From Alphaproteobacteria bacterium (GTDB taxonomy: Bacteria; Pseudomonadota; Alphaproteobacteria; Rickettsiales; JABCZZ01): a stretch of DNA of 59,253 nucleotides. Location of the stretch: assembly GCA_013289445.1 (NCBI GenBank), contig JABCZZ010000007.1:1-59253 (forward strand), written 5' to 3'. Position 1 is the first letter of the stretch; each line of letters opens with the position of its first letter. Under the pieces are notes generated by a model. It did not search any database. It saw only the letters and a program-made list of their open reading frames with translations, and had not been told where the DNA came from. Shown here in pieces: positions 17,457 through 24,519 of this stretch. Position numbers and translations under genes: made by a program.

Positions 17457-20400
17457 CTATTGTCGCACATCCTGAGTCGGACGATACACATGGAATTTAT
17501 CCCACACATTAGTCGTAACGCTCGGGGCTGAACCCCCCGAAGAGATAGGTACAAAAGTACAGGCAGACATTTTGGGATCGGCGCAGTTGCCGTCATTGCT
17601 GAGCAAGAGGTTTGCCTGGGGTATTCTGCTCAGGCATTGAATGGCCGCTTGCGTTTTGGTTGAGGCATCGGTGATGTTCGGATTGGTGATGCCGCAATCC
17701 GTGCCGATTTCATAGGTGTCTCCGCATGAATCCTGGATGGCCGTGCCTGACGTATAAAGCGCATCCAGCACATTCGGCGGCAGCATTTCCTTGTAAATGG
17801 TGCGTCTCTGGCCGAAACCGAGATAATTGGTGTTGCCGCAGACGTCCGGGTATTTGCCGTTGTTGGTATCCACTATTTCAACGTAACGCTGGCAAGTCGT
17901 AAGGCAGCCGGCCGTGCCGTTGCAATTGGAGAGTGGCGCGTTGACAAAAAGACATGCGCTGCCGTCGGCGCAGGTACCGCCATTGCATGTGCTGTTATCA
18001 TTGCACGAGGTGGGGCAGGTAGCCATGCCGGTGGGAGCGGCCTGGCATGATGCGCCTTTCCATGTTGCCTGTGAGACGCCGGTGACCACAGCGGTAAACG
18101 GCATGAAAGGAGTGATGGAAGAATTCGAGCTTAGGGATTCGATATCGTCATGCGTCATGTAAATGATGTCGCCGACCTGCGCATTATCCAATCCGTTAGG
18201 CTGCATGCCCTGGCTGGAACTGGTTTGCAGATAAGACGGGAAGCGGTCGGAAACGGTAAGATCGGTCAGATAACCGCGCCAGCGCAGCGCCCAGGGGTTG
18301 AGCTTGCTCTCGTAATTGGTAATGGCCCCGACACTGCAGTTTACGCCGGCGGTGCCCGCAGGGCAGTTCACCAGATTGTCGACGGTGTATTGGACGCTGC
18401 TGCTTCCATCCGCATTCATGGTCGAGGTTGCCTGCAGGTGTCCTTGCGGGAATTTAGAGTTGTAATAACCGCCGGCGGCAGCTAACACGCCGTCCTCTGC
18501 GCCGTTGCCTTTATATAATTTTTCATACTGTGCGAGGCAGTTCATGCCGAACGTACGCGCCGTGGTCATCTGGTATTGTTTGAGCTCCGACCAGCTCGTC
18601 ATGGCGTCAGGATAGGGCACCTTAACGCAGCCGCTGTAATAGCTGGTACCGGTATTGGGCGCACCGCTGCAATCGGCCTTGCCACAACCGCCGCCGCCGT
18701 AACGGCAGCTCTTACCTTCGCGGCCTACGCCGACGAGCACGTCGTACTGACCTTTGTCGCAGGCGGGGTCAAAATTGACATCGGCATCACCGCCGCCGGC
18801 GGCTGTGCCCGTATCCCACCAGCGCATATATGGCATATGGTTGCCGAAATATTCGCTAAAAGCGTAGCCTTCGGGAAGCGGAAGCAGTTCGGGGTCTTCC
18901 TTGGTGTTGCGTATTTTAAGCGTATTGAGCGGTGCCAATGCGGATGCCAAATCGCTGCAGCATTTAGCCACGCCATTATTGCTGTTGTCGCCGGCATCGC
19001 TCATGCACTGGGTGCACATGGAGGGCACGTTATCCAAAGGATAGTCGTATTTAGTGCTGCAGACCGGCCATTTGCCCTGCAAGCTGTAATACGATTTGCA
19101 CGTCGTGTCCGGGCTATTCCATAGCGGCCAACCGATACCCAGGTCGTCGTCCATGGGCACAGGCTTAATATCGGCCAGCGTATAACCAAAGTCATTATCA
19201 ACACTGGGTGCTTCACTTTCGCCGGTCGCATCTCCGGTGTACCAGTAGACGATTTCACTATAGACAATGATCGGGCCTATGGGGATGAGCTCCATGGTCA
19301 CCTGGCTCCAGAAACACTGGGTATTTACGCCGATGCGGCAGCCCATGCAGGAGTGGAATTCATTGGCACGGAAACTCAGCACGTCCACCGGCACCGCAGC
19401 GCAGCGCACGATGCAGCTGTCGTTGGAGGAACTGCGCGGGTCGTAACCTGTACCGAAACTACCCACGGTGCAGCTCTGAGGATCGTTGCCGTTACCCGGC
19501 AGATCCGCCAGTGCCGACATGTCGCGATCGGTGCCGCTCCAATCCCAGCGTGGCGAGAAGGGGTGTGTAGCATCAAAAATGCGCTCGTAGGGATGCTGGC
19601 TCAGATCGTGCGGCGTGACCGGCGTAGAAGGAGCAGGCCCGATAGTGGTGATGTTACCGCTTGCATCCGTGCCTTGCGGCTGGCCGATCTGATCGCCCGA
19701 AACATACGGGGGATTGCCATGATTATCCGCCTTTGAGGAACCCACCGGCACATCGGCGCCGCCATTGAGGTTGTAGCTGTTGTTGAGCACAGCGTTCCAG
19801 GCCAGATCAAGGTAATAGCGCGCGTCGTAATCATAACATTTGCTTGTGGTGCCATCTTCGCTTGTGCATTTCTGAAGAGTACCGCTGGCATTAGACCCCT
19901 GACCGCTGGCCGTGGGCCTTGCAGGAAGATTATTGCACCCGCCAAACCACTGCGGGAAACAACTCATGGCCGACATTATGAGCGGCTGGCACTCCGTTTC
20001 ATTCCAGGGATTCTGGTGGGCACGGAAAGTAGGATTGTAAATATAGTCCGGATGGTAGCCTAGCGGCAGAATATACTGGTTGGCGCAACTGTCATACTGC
20101 AGGCGAGTCCATATCGGCAGGCTGTCGGCTTCCACTTGCGGCATGGTAGTGGCTGAGCCCGATGAGCAGCTGTTGCTGATGGCCATACATTTGAACTGGT
20201 CGAGCGAGTTGGTCTGCACCATGGTTTGCGCATCAGACTGTGCGCTGCCTGTGCCATTGTCTTCGTAGTTGAAAACTTCGTCATCCGAATCATCGTCATT
20301 GATATTTTTATTGGTATTGGAAGCCACCGGCGAGTTGTTATCGATATACACGTTGTTGCCGGTACCGCGGTAGACGAAATACTGCACCGGGGGATCGATG

Positions 20401-21737
20401 TCCTTATACATCCACGGGAAATAATATACCAACGGCATGGCCGGCGTGTTTTTGCCCGGCATCAGGCCCTTGGGCATGGATCCTTGCACACCAGGATCGA
20501 CCGGGCAGGGACTGCTTGAGCCAGGAGTGCATTTAGTAGCGGGCTTGTTCTGATTTGGCGTCTCTGTTGAACTGGGCGTATGATCATATCTGTTGTCTAT
20601 GGGATTAAACCACAGGCTGGGGTCGGGTTGTTTAGTGTTATCCACTTCACCCACGGGACCATATAAAGACATGTTTTTGTAGCGATCATCCCTTCCCGGA
20701 GTTGGCGTAGTGTAATCGCCGTGGCCGCATTGTGGCGTGGGGCAATCATCATTGGGCAGGCCGTCTTCACTTGCACCACCGCTGCTGGCGCATTGACCGC
20801 CGCTGCTGCTACTGCTGCTGCCACCGCTGCTGCTGCCATCGCCGCTACTGCTGCCACCGCTACCGCTGCTGCTACTGCCATCGCCGCTACTGCTACCGCT
20901 GCTGCCACTGCTACCGCTACTACCGCTACTACCACTGCTACCACTGCTACTGCCATCGCCGCTACTGCTGCCACCGCTACTGCCACTGCTACTGCCATCA
21001 CCGCTACTGCTGCCACCGCTGCTGCCACTGCTACTGTCGTCGCCGCTGCTGCTGCCACCGCTGCTGCTGTCACCACCACTACTGCTGCTGTCGCCGCCGC
21101 TGCCGCCGCTACTGCTTGCACCAAGACCAGTGTCACCACTGCTGCTACCAGTATCGCCGCCGCTACTGCTTGCACCAAGACCAGTGCCGCTGCTGCTACC
21201 AGTGTCACCACCACTACTGCTTGCACCAAGACCAGTGCCGCTGCTGCCAGTGTCACCACCACTACTGCTTGCACCAAGACCAGTGCCGCTGCTGCCAGTG
21301 TCACCACCACTACTGCTTGCACCAAGACCAGTGCCGCTGCTGCCAGTGTCACCACCACTACTACTTGCGCCAATGCCGATGCTGCCGCCACTACTGCCGC
21401 CGAGATCGCCGCCGCTGCCCACACCGCTGCCGCTGCCGACGCCCACACCGCTGCCGCTGCCGATGCCCACACCGCTACCAGCACCCACGCTTACGCCGCT
21501 ACCGCTGCCGACGCCCACACCGCTGCCAGCCCCCACGCTTACGCCGCTACCTGCGCCGACACTACCGCCGCTTCCTGTACCGACGCTGCCGCCACTGCCG
21601 GCACCCACGCCGACACCCACGCCGACACCGGACGAAGAATAAGATTGGGGAGCATAAAGTGTAGCGGACGCAATTGCAGCCACGGCAAAGACTGCCGTAA
21701 TAATAGAAAGTTTAGACAACTGGCTGTTGCCGTGCAT
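17457..21737 (-). CDS. Giant exported Gly/Ser-repeat and Cys-rich protein (1426 aa), unknown function
   Basis: I do not recognise this protein. The start is ATG 21737 (GAGG five bases upstream); a TTG just before it is the alternative. A signal peptide (about residues 1-28) is followed by about 285 residues of almost pure Gly/Ser/Val with Asp and Thr: GVGVG/GAGSG repeats, a 16-residue SSGGDTGSSGTGLGAS array, then SSGDGSSSGSSG blocks. The remaining 1100 residues are a normal-complexity domain with several dozen Cys, often as pairs (SCMGC, MCTQC, KCC), suggesting disulfide bonding outside the cytoplasm. No cell-wall anchor or autotransporter barrel is visible. It is 32 bp upstream of the 1164-aa gene on the same strand and divergent from virB8, so it may be a surface structure served by that machinery. 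Confidence 0.75.
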   Translation of the reverse strand: MHGNSQLSKLSIITAVFAVAAIASATLYAPQSYSSSGVGVGVGVGAGSGGSVGTGSGGSVGAGSGVSVGAGSGVGVGSGSGVSVGAGSGVGIGSGSGVGVGSGSGVGSGGDLGGSSGGSIGIGASSSGGDTGSSGTGLGASSSGGDTGSSGTGLGASSSGGDTGSSGTGLGASSSGGDTGSSSGTGLGASSSGGDTGSSSGDTGLGASSSGGSGGDSSSSGGDSSSGGSSSGDDSSSGSSGGSSSGDGSSSGSSGGSSSGDGSSSGSSGSSGSSGSSGSSGSSSGDGSSSSGSGGSSSGDGSSSGGSSSSSSGGQCASSGGASEDGLPNDDCPTPQCGHGDYTTPTPGRDDRYKNMSLYGPVGEVDNTKQPDPSLWFNPIDNRYDHTPSSTETPNQNKPATKCTPGSSSPCPVDPGVQGSMPKGLMPGKNTPAMPLVYYFPWMYKDIDPPVQYFVYRGTGNNVYIDNNSPVASNTNKNINDDDSDDEVFNYEDNGTGSAQSDAQTMVQTNSLDQFKCMAISNSCSSGSATTMPQVEADSLPIWTRLQYDSCANQYILPLGYHPDYIYNPTFRAHQNPWNETECQPLIMSAMSCFPQWFGGCNNLPARPTASGQGSNASGTLQKCTSEDGTTSKCYDYDARYYLDLAWNAVLNNSYNLNGGADVPVGSSKADNHGNPPYVSGDQIGQPQGTDASGNITTIGPAPSTPVTPHDLSQHPYERIFDATHPFSPRWDWSGTDRDMSALADLPGNGNDPQSCTVGSFGTGYDPRSSSNDSCIVRCAAVPVDVLSFRANEFHSCMGCRIGVNTQCFWSQVTMELIPIGPIIVYSEIVYWYTGDATGESEAPSVDNDFGYTLADIKPVPMDDDLGIGWPLWNSPDTTCKSYYSLQGKWPVCSTKYDYPLDNVPSMCTQCMSDAGDNSNNGVAKCCSDLASALAPLNTLKIRNTKEDPELLPLPEGYAFSEYFGNHMPYMRWWDTGTAAGGGDADVNFDPACDKGQYDVLVGVGREGKSCRYGGGGCGKADCSGAPNTGTSYYSGCVKVPYPDAMTSWSELKQYQMTTARTFGMNCLAQYEKLYKGNGAEDGVLAAAGGYYNSKFPQGHLQATSTMNADGSSSVQYTVDNLVNCPAGTAGVNCSVGAITNYESKLNPWALRWRGYLTDLTVSDRFPSYLQTSSSQGMQPNGLDNAQVGDIIYMTHDDIESLSSNSSITPFMPFTAVVTGVSQATWKGASCQAAPTGMATCPTSCNDNSTCNGGTCADGSACLFVNAPLSNCNGTAGCLTTCQRYVEIVDTNNGKYPDVCGNTNYLGFGQRRTIYKEMLPPNVLDALYTSGTAIQDSCGDTYEIGTDCGITNPNITDASTKTQAAIQCLSRIPQANLLLSNDGNCADPKMSACTFVPISSGGSAPSVTTNVWDKFHVYRPTQDVRQ
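20790..21640. repeat. Low-complexity Gly/Ser coding tract
   Basis: About 850 bp of short degenerate trinucleotide-like repeats (GCCACCGCTGCTGCT style on the plus strand) encode the Gly/Ser region of the 1426-aa protein. The tract leaves all six frames nearly stop-free, producing long spurious Ala/Thr, Ala/Val and His/Cys/Arg frames that should not be called genes. Confidence 0.85.
21105..21375. repeat. 48-bp tandem repeat array inside the Gly/Ser tract
   Basis: Five copies of a unit containing CTTGCACCAAGACCAGTG recur at 54, 51, 48 and 48 bp spacings (core CCAAG at 21121, 21175, 21226, 21274, 21322). The last three copies are essentially identical. All spacings are multiples of three, so copy-number change would alter protein length without a frameshift. 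There are no unique spacers, so this is not a CRISPR array. Confidence 0.85.
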
Positions 21738-21853
21738 CAACGCCTCACCCCGTGTTCAGACAAGCCCTCACCATTTTTTGGATCGATGGTGCTTTTTATA
21801 GTTATTAGCCTAACCGTATCATATTTATGTTTCATTTTCATGACAATTTGTGC

Positions 21854-21897
21854 GAAAGTAACGCTGAAAAGCAATTTTTTCTTTTGGCGTCACTTTC
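21854..21897 (+). promoter_or_regulatory. Hairpin abutting the virB8 start codon
   Basis: GAAAGTAACGC (21854-21864) pairs with GCGTCACTTTC (21887-21897) in 10 of 11 positions around an A/T-rich loop. The 3' arm ends exactly at ATG 21898. No Shine-Dalgarno sequence is visible before this start. The stem may control initiation. Confidence 0.45.
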
Positions 21898-22692
21898 ATG
21901 CAAGATATTGATCATAAGCAGATTGCACAAGACATAGAAGACGGCACGTACTTTGTCACTGCCCGGCGCTGGTACTCACAGCTGTTTCACACTCCCATCA
22001 CCGAACGCAGCTATTATCTCGTCATCATTTTTCTTGCATTCGTCAATGGTTATTTTGCTTTCGAGTCATTCGTCGGTATTTTCCCTTTGCGCCCGGGCGT
22101 GCCGTTTATCACTACTTCCCGTGACGTATGGGAGGAACAGCCGCATATTTTGCGTATTGCTGTAGACCGGATGGAAGACAAAAACGTCGCGGTGATGAAA
22201 TTTCTGGTCAAGAGTTATGTGATCAATCGCGAAGGCTATGATCTGAATCTGTATGAGTTGAATTACCGTAATATCTGGAGCCAGAGTAGCGCTGACGTGT
22301 TTAATATATACAAGGACAAGATGGATGCATCCAACGCCTACAGCCCGTATCGCCAGTATACTAATAAAGCCAAGCGCATTATCAATGTGCTATCGGTGAG
22401 CACGCCGAAGCCGGGGTATGCCGAAGTGGTGTATGAAGCCACCGTCCATTCCACCGCAGACAATGAAGATATCGGCGATCCGACGAAGTGGAAAGCAACG
22501 TTGTCATACAAATACACGTCGTTTGATGTCGATCAAAGTGTGGTCGAGAAAAACGCCGTTGTGCATCTAATGTCGAGGTTGGGCGTTTTTGGCTTGACGA
22601 AAAACACGACGAGAGCTAGCGATGATAAGCGCAAAGTGATACCGATGACGTTTCTAGTATCCGACTATATATCGAGAGAACTTCTGGAATGA
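21898..22692 (+). CDS. virB8: VirB8-family type IV secretion inner-membrane protein
   Basis: The 264-aa protein has a short cytoplasmic N-terminus, one transmembrane helix (about residues 38-55, YYLVIIFLAFVNGYFAF) and a periplasmic NTF2-like domain. The family motif YVINREGYD sits at 107-115. VirB8 bridges the inner-membrane complex of type IV secretion systems and contacts VirB9/VirB10. An ATGA overlap with the next gene (virB9) and the matching family pair make the call firm. VirB10, VirB11, VirB4 and VirD4 are absent from the window. Whether the system secretes effectors or DNA cannot be judged. It could be a duplicate copy, as seen in Rickettsiales rvh systems. Confidence 0.85.
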   Translation: MQDIDHKQIAQDIEDGTYFVTARRWYSQLFHTPITERSYYLVIIFLAFVNGYFAFESFVGIFPLRPGVPFITTSRDVWEEQPHILRIAVDRMEDKNVAVMKFLVKSYVINREGYDLNLYELNYRNIWSQSSADVFNIYKDKMDASNAYSPYRQYTNKAKRIINVLSVSTPKPGYAEVVYEATVHSTADNEDIGDPTKWKATLSYKYTSFDVDQSVVEKNAVVHLMSRLGVFGLTKNTTRASDDKRKVIPMTFLVSDYISRELLE

Positions 22693-23543
22693 TAACACAG
22701 CGATTTTTACTTCTTGCGGGTTTTGGGCTTTTTATTGCGCTCCTTGCTCCGCCCGCTTCGGCCATTATCACTCCTGCCCCTATCGCCAGCGATGCTCGCA
22801 TAAAAACGATGATGTATAGCCCCAACGACGTCTACATCTACACGGGCTATTATCGTTTCCAGTCGAGCATTCTGTTTGGGCCGGATGAAGAAATCGGCAC
22901 CATCTCTGTGGGCGATGCCGTGCCCTGGGTGTTTAATCCGGTCGGCAATCGTCTTTTCCTTAAGCCGGTCGAGCAGGATGCCACGACCAATATGACGCTG
23001 ATCACCAATAAACATGTCTATTACTTCGAGCTGCATGCTGCGGAAGCCAAGAATATCAGCGACAAGAACCTCACCTTTGAACTGCGTTTCGTCTATCCCG
23101 AAGAAGGCGGCAGCATGCTGCTGGCCAATAACTCCATCGATAAAGTGCCCGATCTGGAAGAGGAAGATCTGAAGAAATATAACTTCAACTACACGATGAC
23201 GGGTTCTTCGGACATTTCACCGATACGCATTTTCGACGACGGCGAATTCACCTACTTCCAGTTCCACGACATCAATGCCGACATACCCGCCTTCTACAAG
23301 GTGGATTCCCAGGGTAACGAGTCGCTCATCAATTTCCGTGCACGTGGCCCCTATATTGTAGTGGAGCGCGTTTCGGCAAAATATACTCTGCGTCTGGGCA
23401 ACAGCGTAGTGTGCATATTTAACGAAGCCTGGGGCAAAACTCGCGGTGCAGGTGCAGAGGGGGGATTGAAATCGAGCAGTGCGGCGCATTCATCATCCTC
23501 ATCCTCTAATAAAACAGCCGTTAATGGCGATACTGCGAAATAA
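22689..23543 (+). CDS. virB9: VirB9/CagX-family type IV secretion outer-core protein
   Basis: The 284-aa protein has a signal peptide (cleavage after PPASA, about residue 25) and an N-terminal beta domain with YTGYYRFQSSI and a C-terminal domain. The C-terminal domain carries the VirB9 hallmarks: GEFTYFQFHD, PAFYKVDSQGNESLINFR and ERVSAKYTLRLGNSVVCI. VirB9 forms the periplasmic/outer-membrane ring of the core complex with VirB7 and VirB10. A Ser-rich tail of about 25 residues is added at the C-terminus. It is coupled to virB8 by a 4-bp overlap. The gene that usually follows, virB10, is missing; a 329-bp A/T-rich gap comes next. Confidence 0.88.
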   Translation: MITQRFLLLAGFGLFIALLAPPASAIITPAPIASDARIKTMMYSPNDVYIYTGYYRFQSSILFGPDEEIGTISVGDAVPWVFNPVGNRLFLKPVEQDATTNMTLITNKHVYYFELHAAEAKNISDKNLTFELRFVYPEEGGSMLLANNSIDKVPDLEEEDLKKYNFNYTMTGSSDISPIRIFDDGEFTYFQFHDINADIPAFYKVDSQGNESLINFRARGPYIVVERVSAKYTLRLGNSVVCIFNEAWGKTRGAGAEGGLKSSSAAHSSSSSSNKTAVNGDTAK

Positions 23544-23750
23544 TTTCTGCGGTTCCATCCTCGTCATTGTAATTCTCTCCTGTTAATATATTAACGGCGA
23601 GAATTCGTGCCAATTTGGCTCTACCCAGAGTGGTGCTTTTTGCAGCAACGCAAGGATTTCCAAGGCTGAGCTACCTATGCCAGCCCCATAGGATTTATGG
23701 CTAAATCCATAGGATGGTGACCATATTTTAGTTTAATTTTATTAAAATGA

Positions 23751-23759
23751 TGCTATAAT
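23751..23759 (+). promoter_or_regulatory. Extended -10 promoter (TGCTATAAT)
   Basis: TGCTATAAT is a perfect extended -10 element in an A/T-rich context. The matching -35 position (about 23731-23736, GTTTAA) is poor, as is common with extended -10 promoters. It would drive the 165-aa membrane protein gene and perhaps the genes after it. Confidence 0.5.
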
Positions 23760-23784
23760 GCCACAGTTCGTCGGAAAGATATCT

Positions 23785-23806
23785 TAGAAAAAGTCTAGAA
23801 AAAGTC
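23785..23806 (+). repeat. Two abutting 11-bp direct repeats (TAGAAAAAGTC)
   Basis: TAGAAAAAGTC occurs twice without a gap (23785-23795 and 23796-23806), about 20 bp downstream of the predicted transcription start. A repeat period of one helical turn is typical of sites for tandem-binding response regulators, but no regulator can be named. Confidence 0.5.
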
Positions 23807-23872
23807 ATAATAAATCTAAGAATCATTTAAAAAGAATAAAACAAACGTAGAACGTGAGAGGCACAGGGAGCC

Positions 23873-24370
23873 ATGCCAAGGTCGCTTACAGATGCGCAGT
23901 TTGGCGAATTCACCGGACATAATCGGGATGGGTTGCCCTTGGCCGTTGTGTGGGGCGGCAGCGCAGGTGCGGCCATCGGTGCGAGCATCAGCCTTACTAT
24001 GGGATTCTTCAATAGCGCGGCTATCCTGTCCATTTTTACCGTCGTCTTGCTTTGTGCTGTTATTGGCGCGTTATTTGCCTATGTGCTGTTTAACCTGCTT
24101 TCTGACAGCTTTCCATTTGGTGCCAAGGGTAAGACTTCCATCATACAGGAATATTCCGGCCCGCTGATGGGAAACGAGCCTATTTACGACCATATGGCCC
24201 TTAAGGCAGAAAAAGAAACAAAAATTATTTCTAATCAAGAAGTTATGGCAAAAATCCACACCATGCGCTCGGTGAAGACGTCTATACTGCCCGTTCGCCA
24301 GGCAAATGCCGAGATTTTTGATATCATTGTGGCCGCTGCCCACAAGACGGATGCGGGAACCCGGCGATAA
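23873..24370 (+). CDS. Small two-helix membrane protein, unknown function
   Basis: The 165-aa protein starts at ATG 23873 behind a good GGGAG site. Two adjacent hydrophobic segments (about residues 24-46, Gly/Ala-rich, and 50-73, Ile/Val/Leu-rich) form a hairpin. A basic or mixed soluble tail of about 90 residues follows, with a Lys/Glu-rich helix. I do not recognise a family. It follows virB8-virB9 on the same strand after a promoter-bearing gap and precedes three further Gly/Ala-rich membrane proteins. Confidence 0.65.
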   Translation: MPRSLTDAQFGEFTGHNRDGLPLAVVWGGSAGAAIGASISLTMGFFNSAAILSIFTVVLLCAVIGALFAYVLFNLLSDSFPFGAKGKTSIIQEYSGPLMGNEPIYDHMALKAEKETKIISNQEVMAKIHTMRSVKTSILPVRQANAEIFDIIVAAAHKTDAGTRR

Positions 24371-24426
24371 GCGCCAGCCTTGGCGATCGTCACAAATCCG
24401 TAAACAAAATGTCACCCAATGTTAAC

Positions 24427-24453
24427 TTGTCGTTCACCTTTGGCGGCTATACT
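24427..24453 (+). promoter_or_regulatory. Possible promoter before the 591-aa membrane protein gene
   Basis: TTGTCG (24427-24432) and TATACT (24448-24453) are separated by 15 bp, slightly short for a sigma-70 promoter. They sit 66 bp before ATG 24520. Confidence 0.3.
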
Positions 24454-24519
24454 ATGAGTCTGAGACTTCATAAGAGCCGGAAAAAATAGTGATTCTTGGC
24501 GCAAGTTAAAGGGTTGGGT

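Larger units (their letters stand above)
23544..23872. other. 329-bp intergenic region with palindrome, hairpin, promoter and tandem repeat
   Basis: No gene is visible. From left to right there is a perfect 14-bp palindrome GTTAATATATTAAC (23582-23595). A small stem GGATTTA/TAAATCC follows with a 4-base loop, flanked by two copies of CCATAGGAT (about 23685-23715). Next come a run of A/T, an extended -10 TGCTATAAT ending at 23759, and two abutting 11-bp repeats (23785-23806). The leader to the next start codon is about 105 nt. Confidence 0.6.

Noticed and set aside
21105..21375. CRISPR-like regular repeats
   Set aside because: The repeats abut with no unique spacers, lie inside a coding frame and keep triplet periodicity; no cas genes are present.
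20597..21911. Long open frames rich in Ala/Thr, Ala/Val or His/Cys/Arg over the Gly/Ser tract
   Set aside because: They exist only because the repetitive codons of the 1426-aa gene lack stops in every frame. They have no ribosome-binding sites or plausible protein composition.
23582..23595. 14-bp palindrome GTTAATATATTAAC as an operator
   Set aside because: It is perfect but A/T-only in the centre, lies just after virB9 and far from the next promoter; recorded within the intergenic entry but not claimed as an operator.
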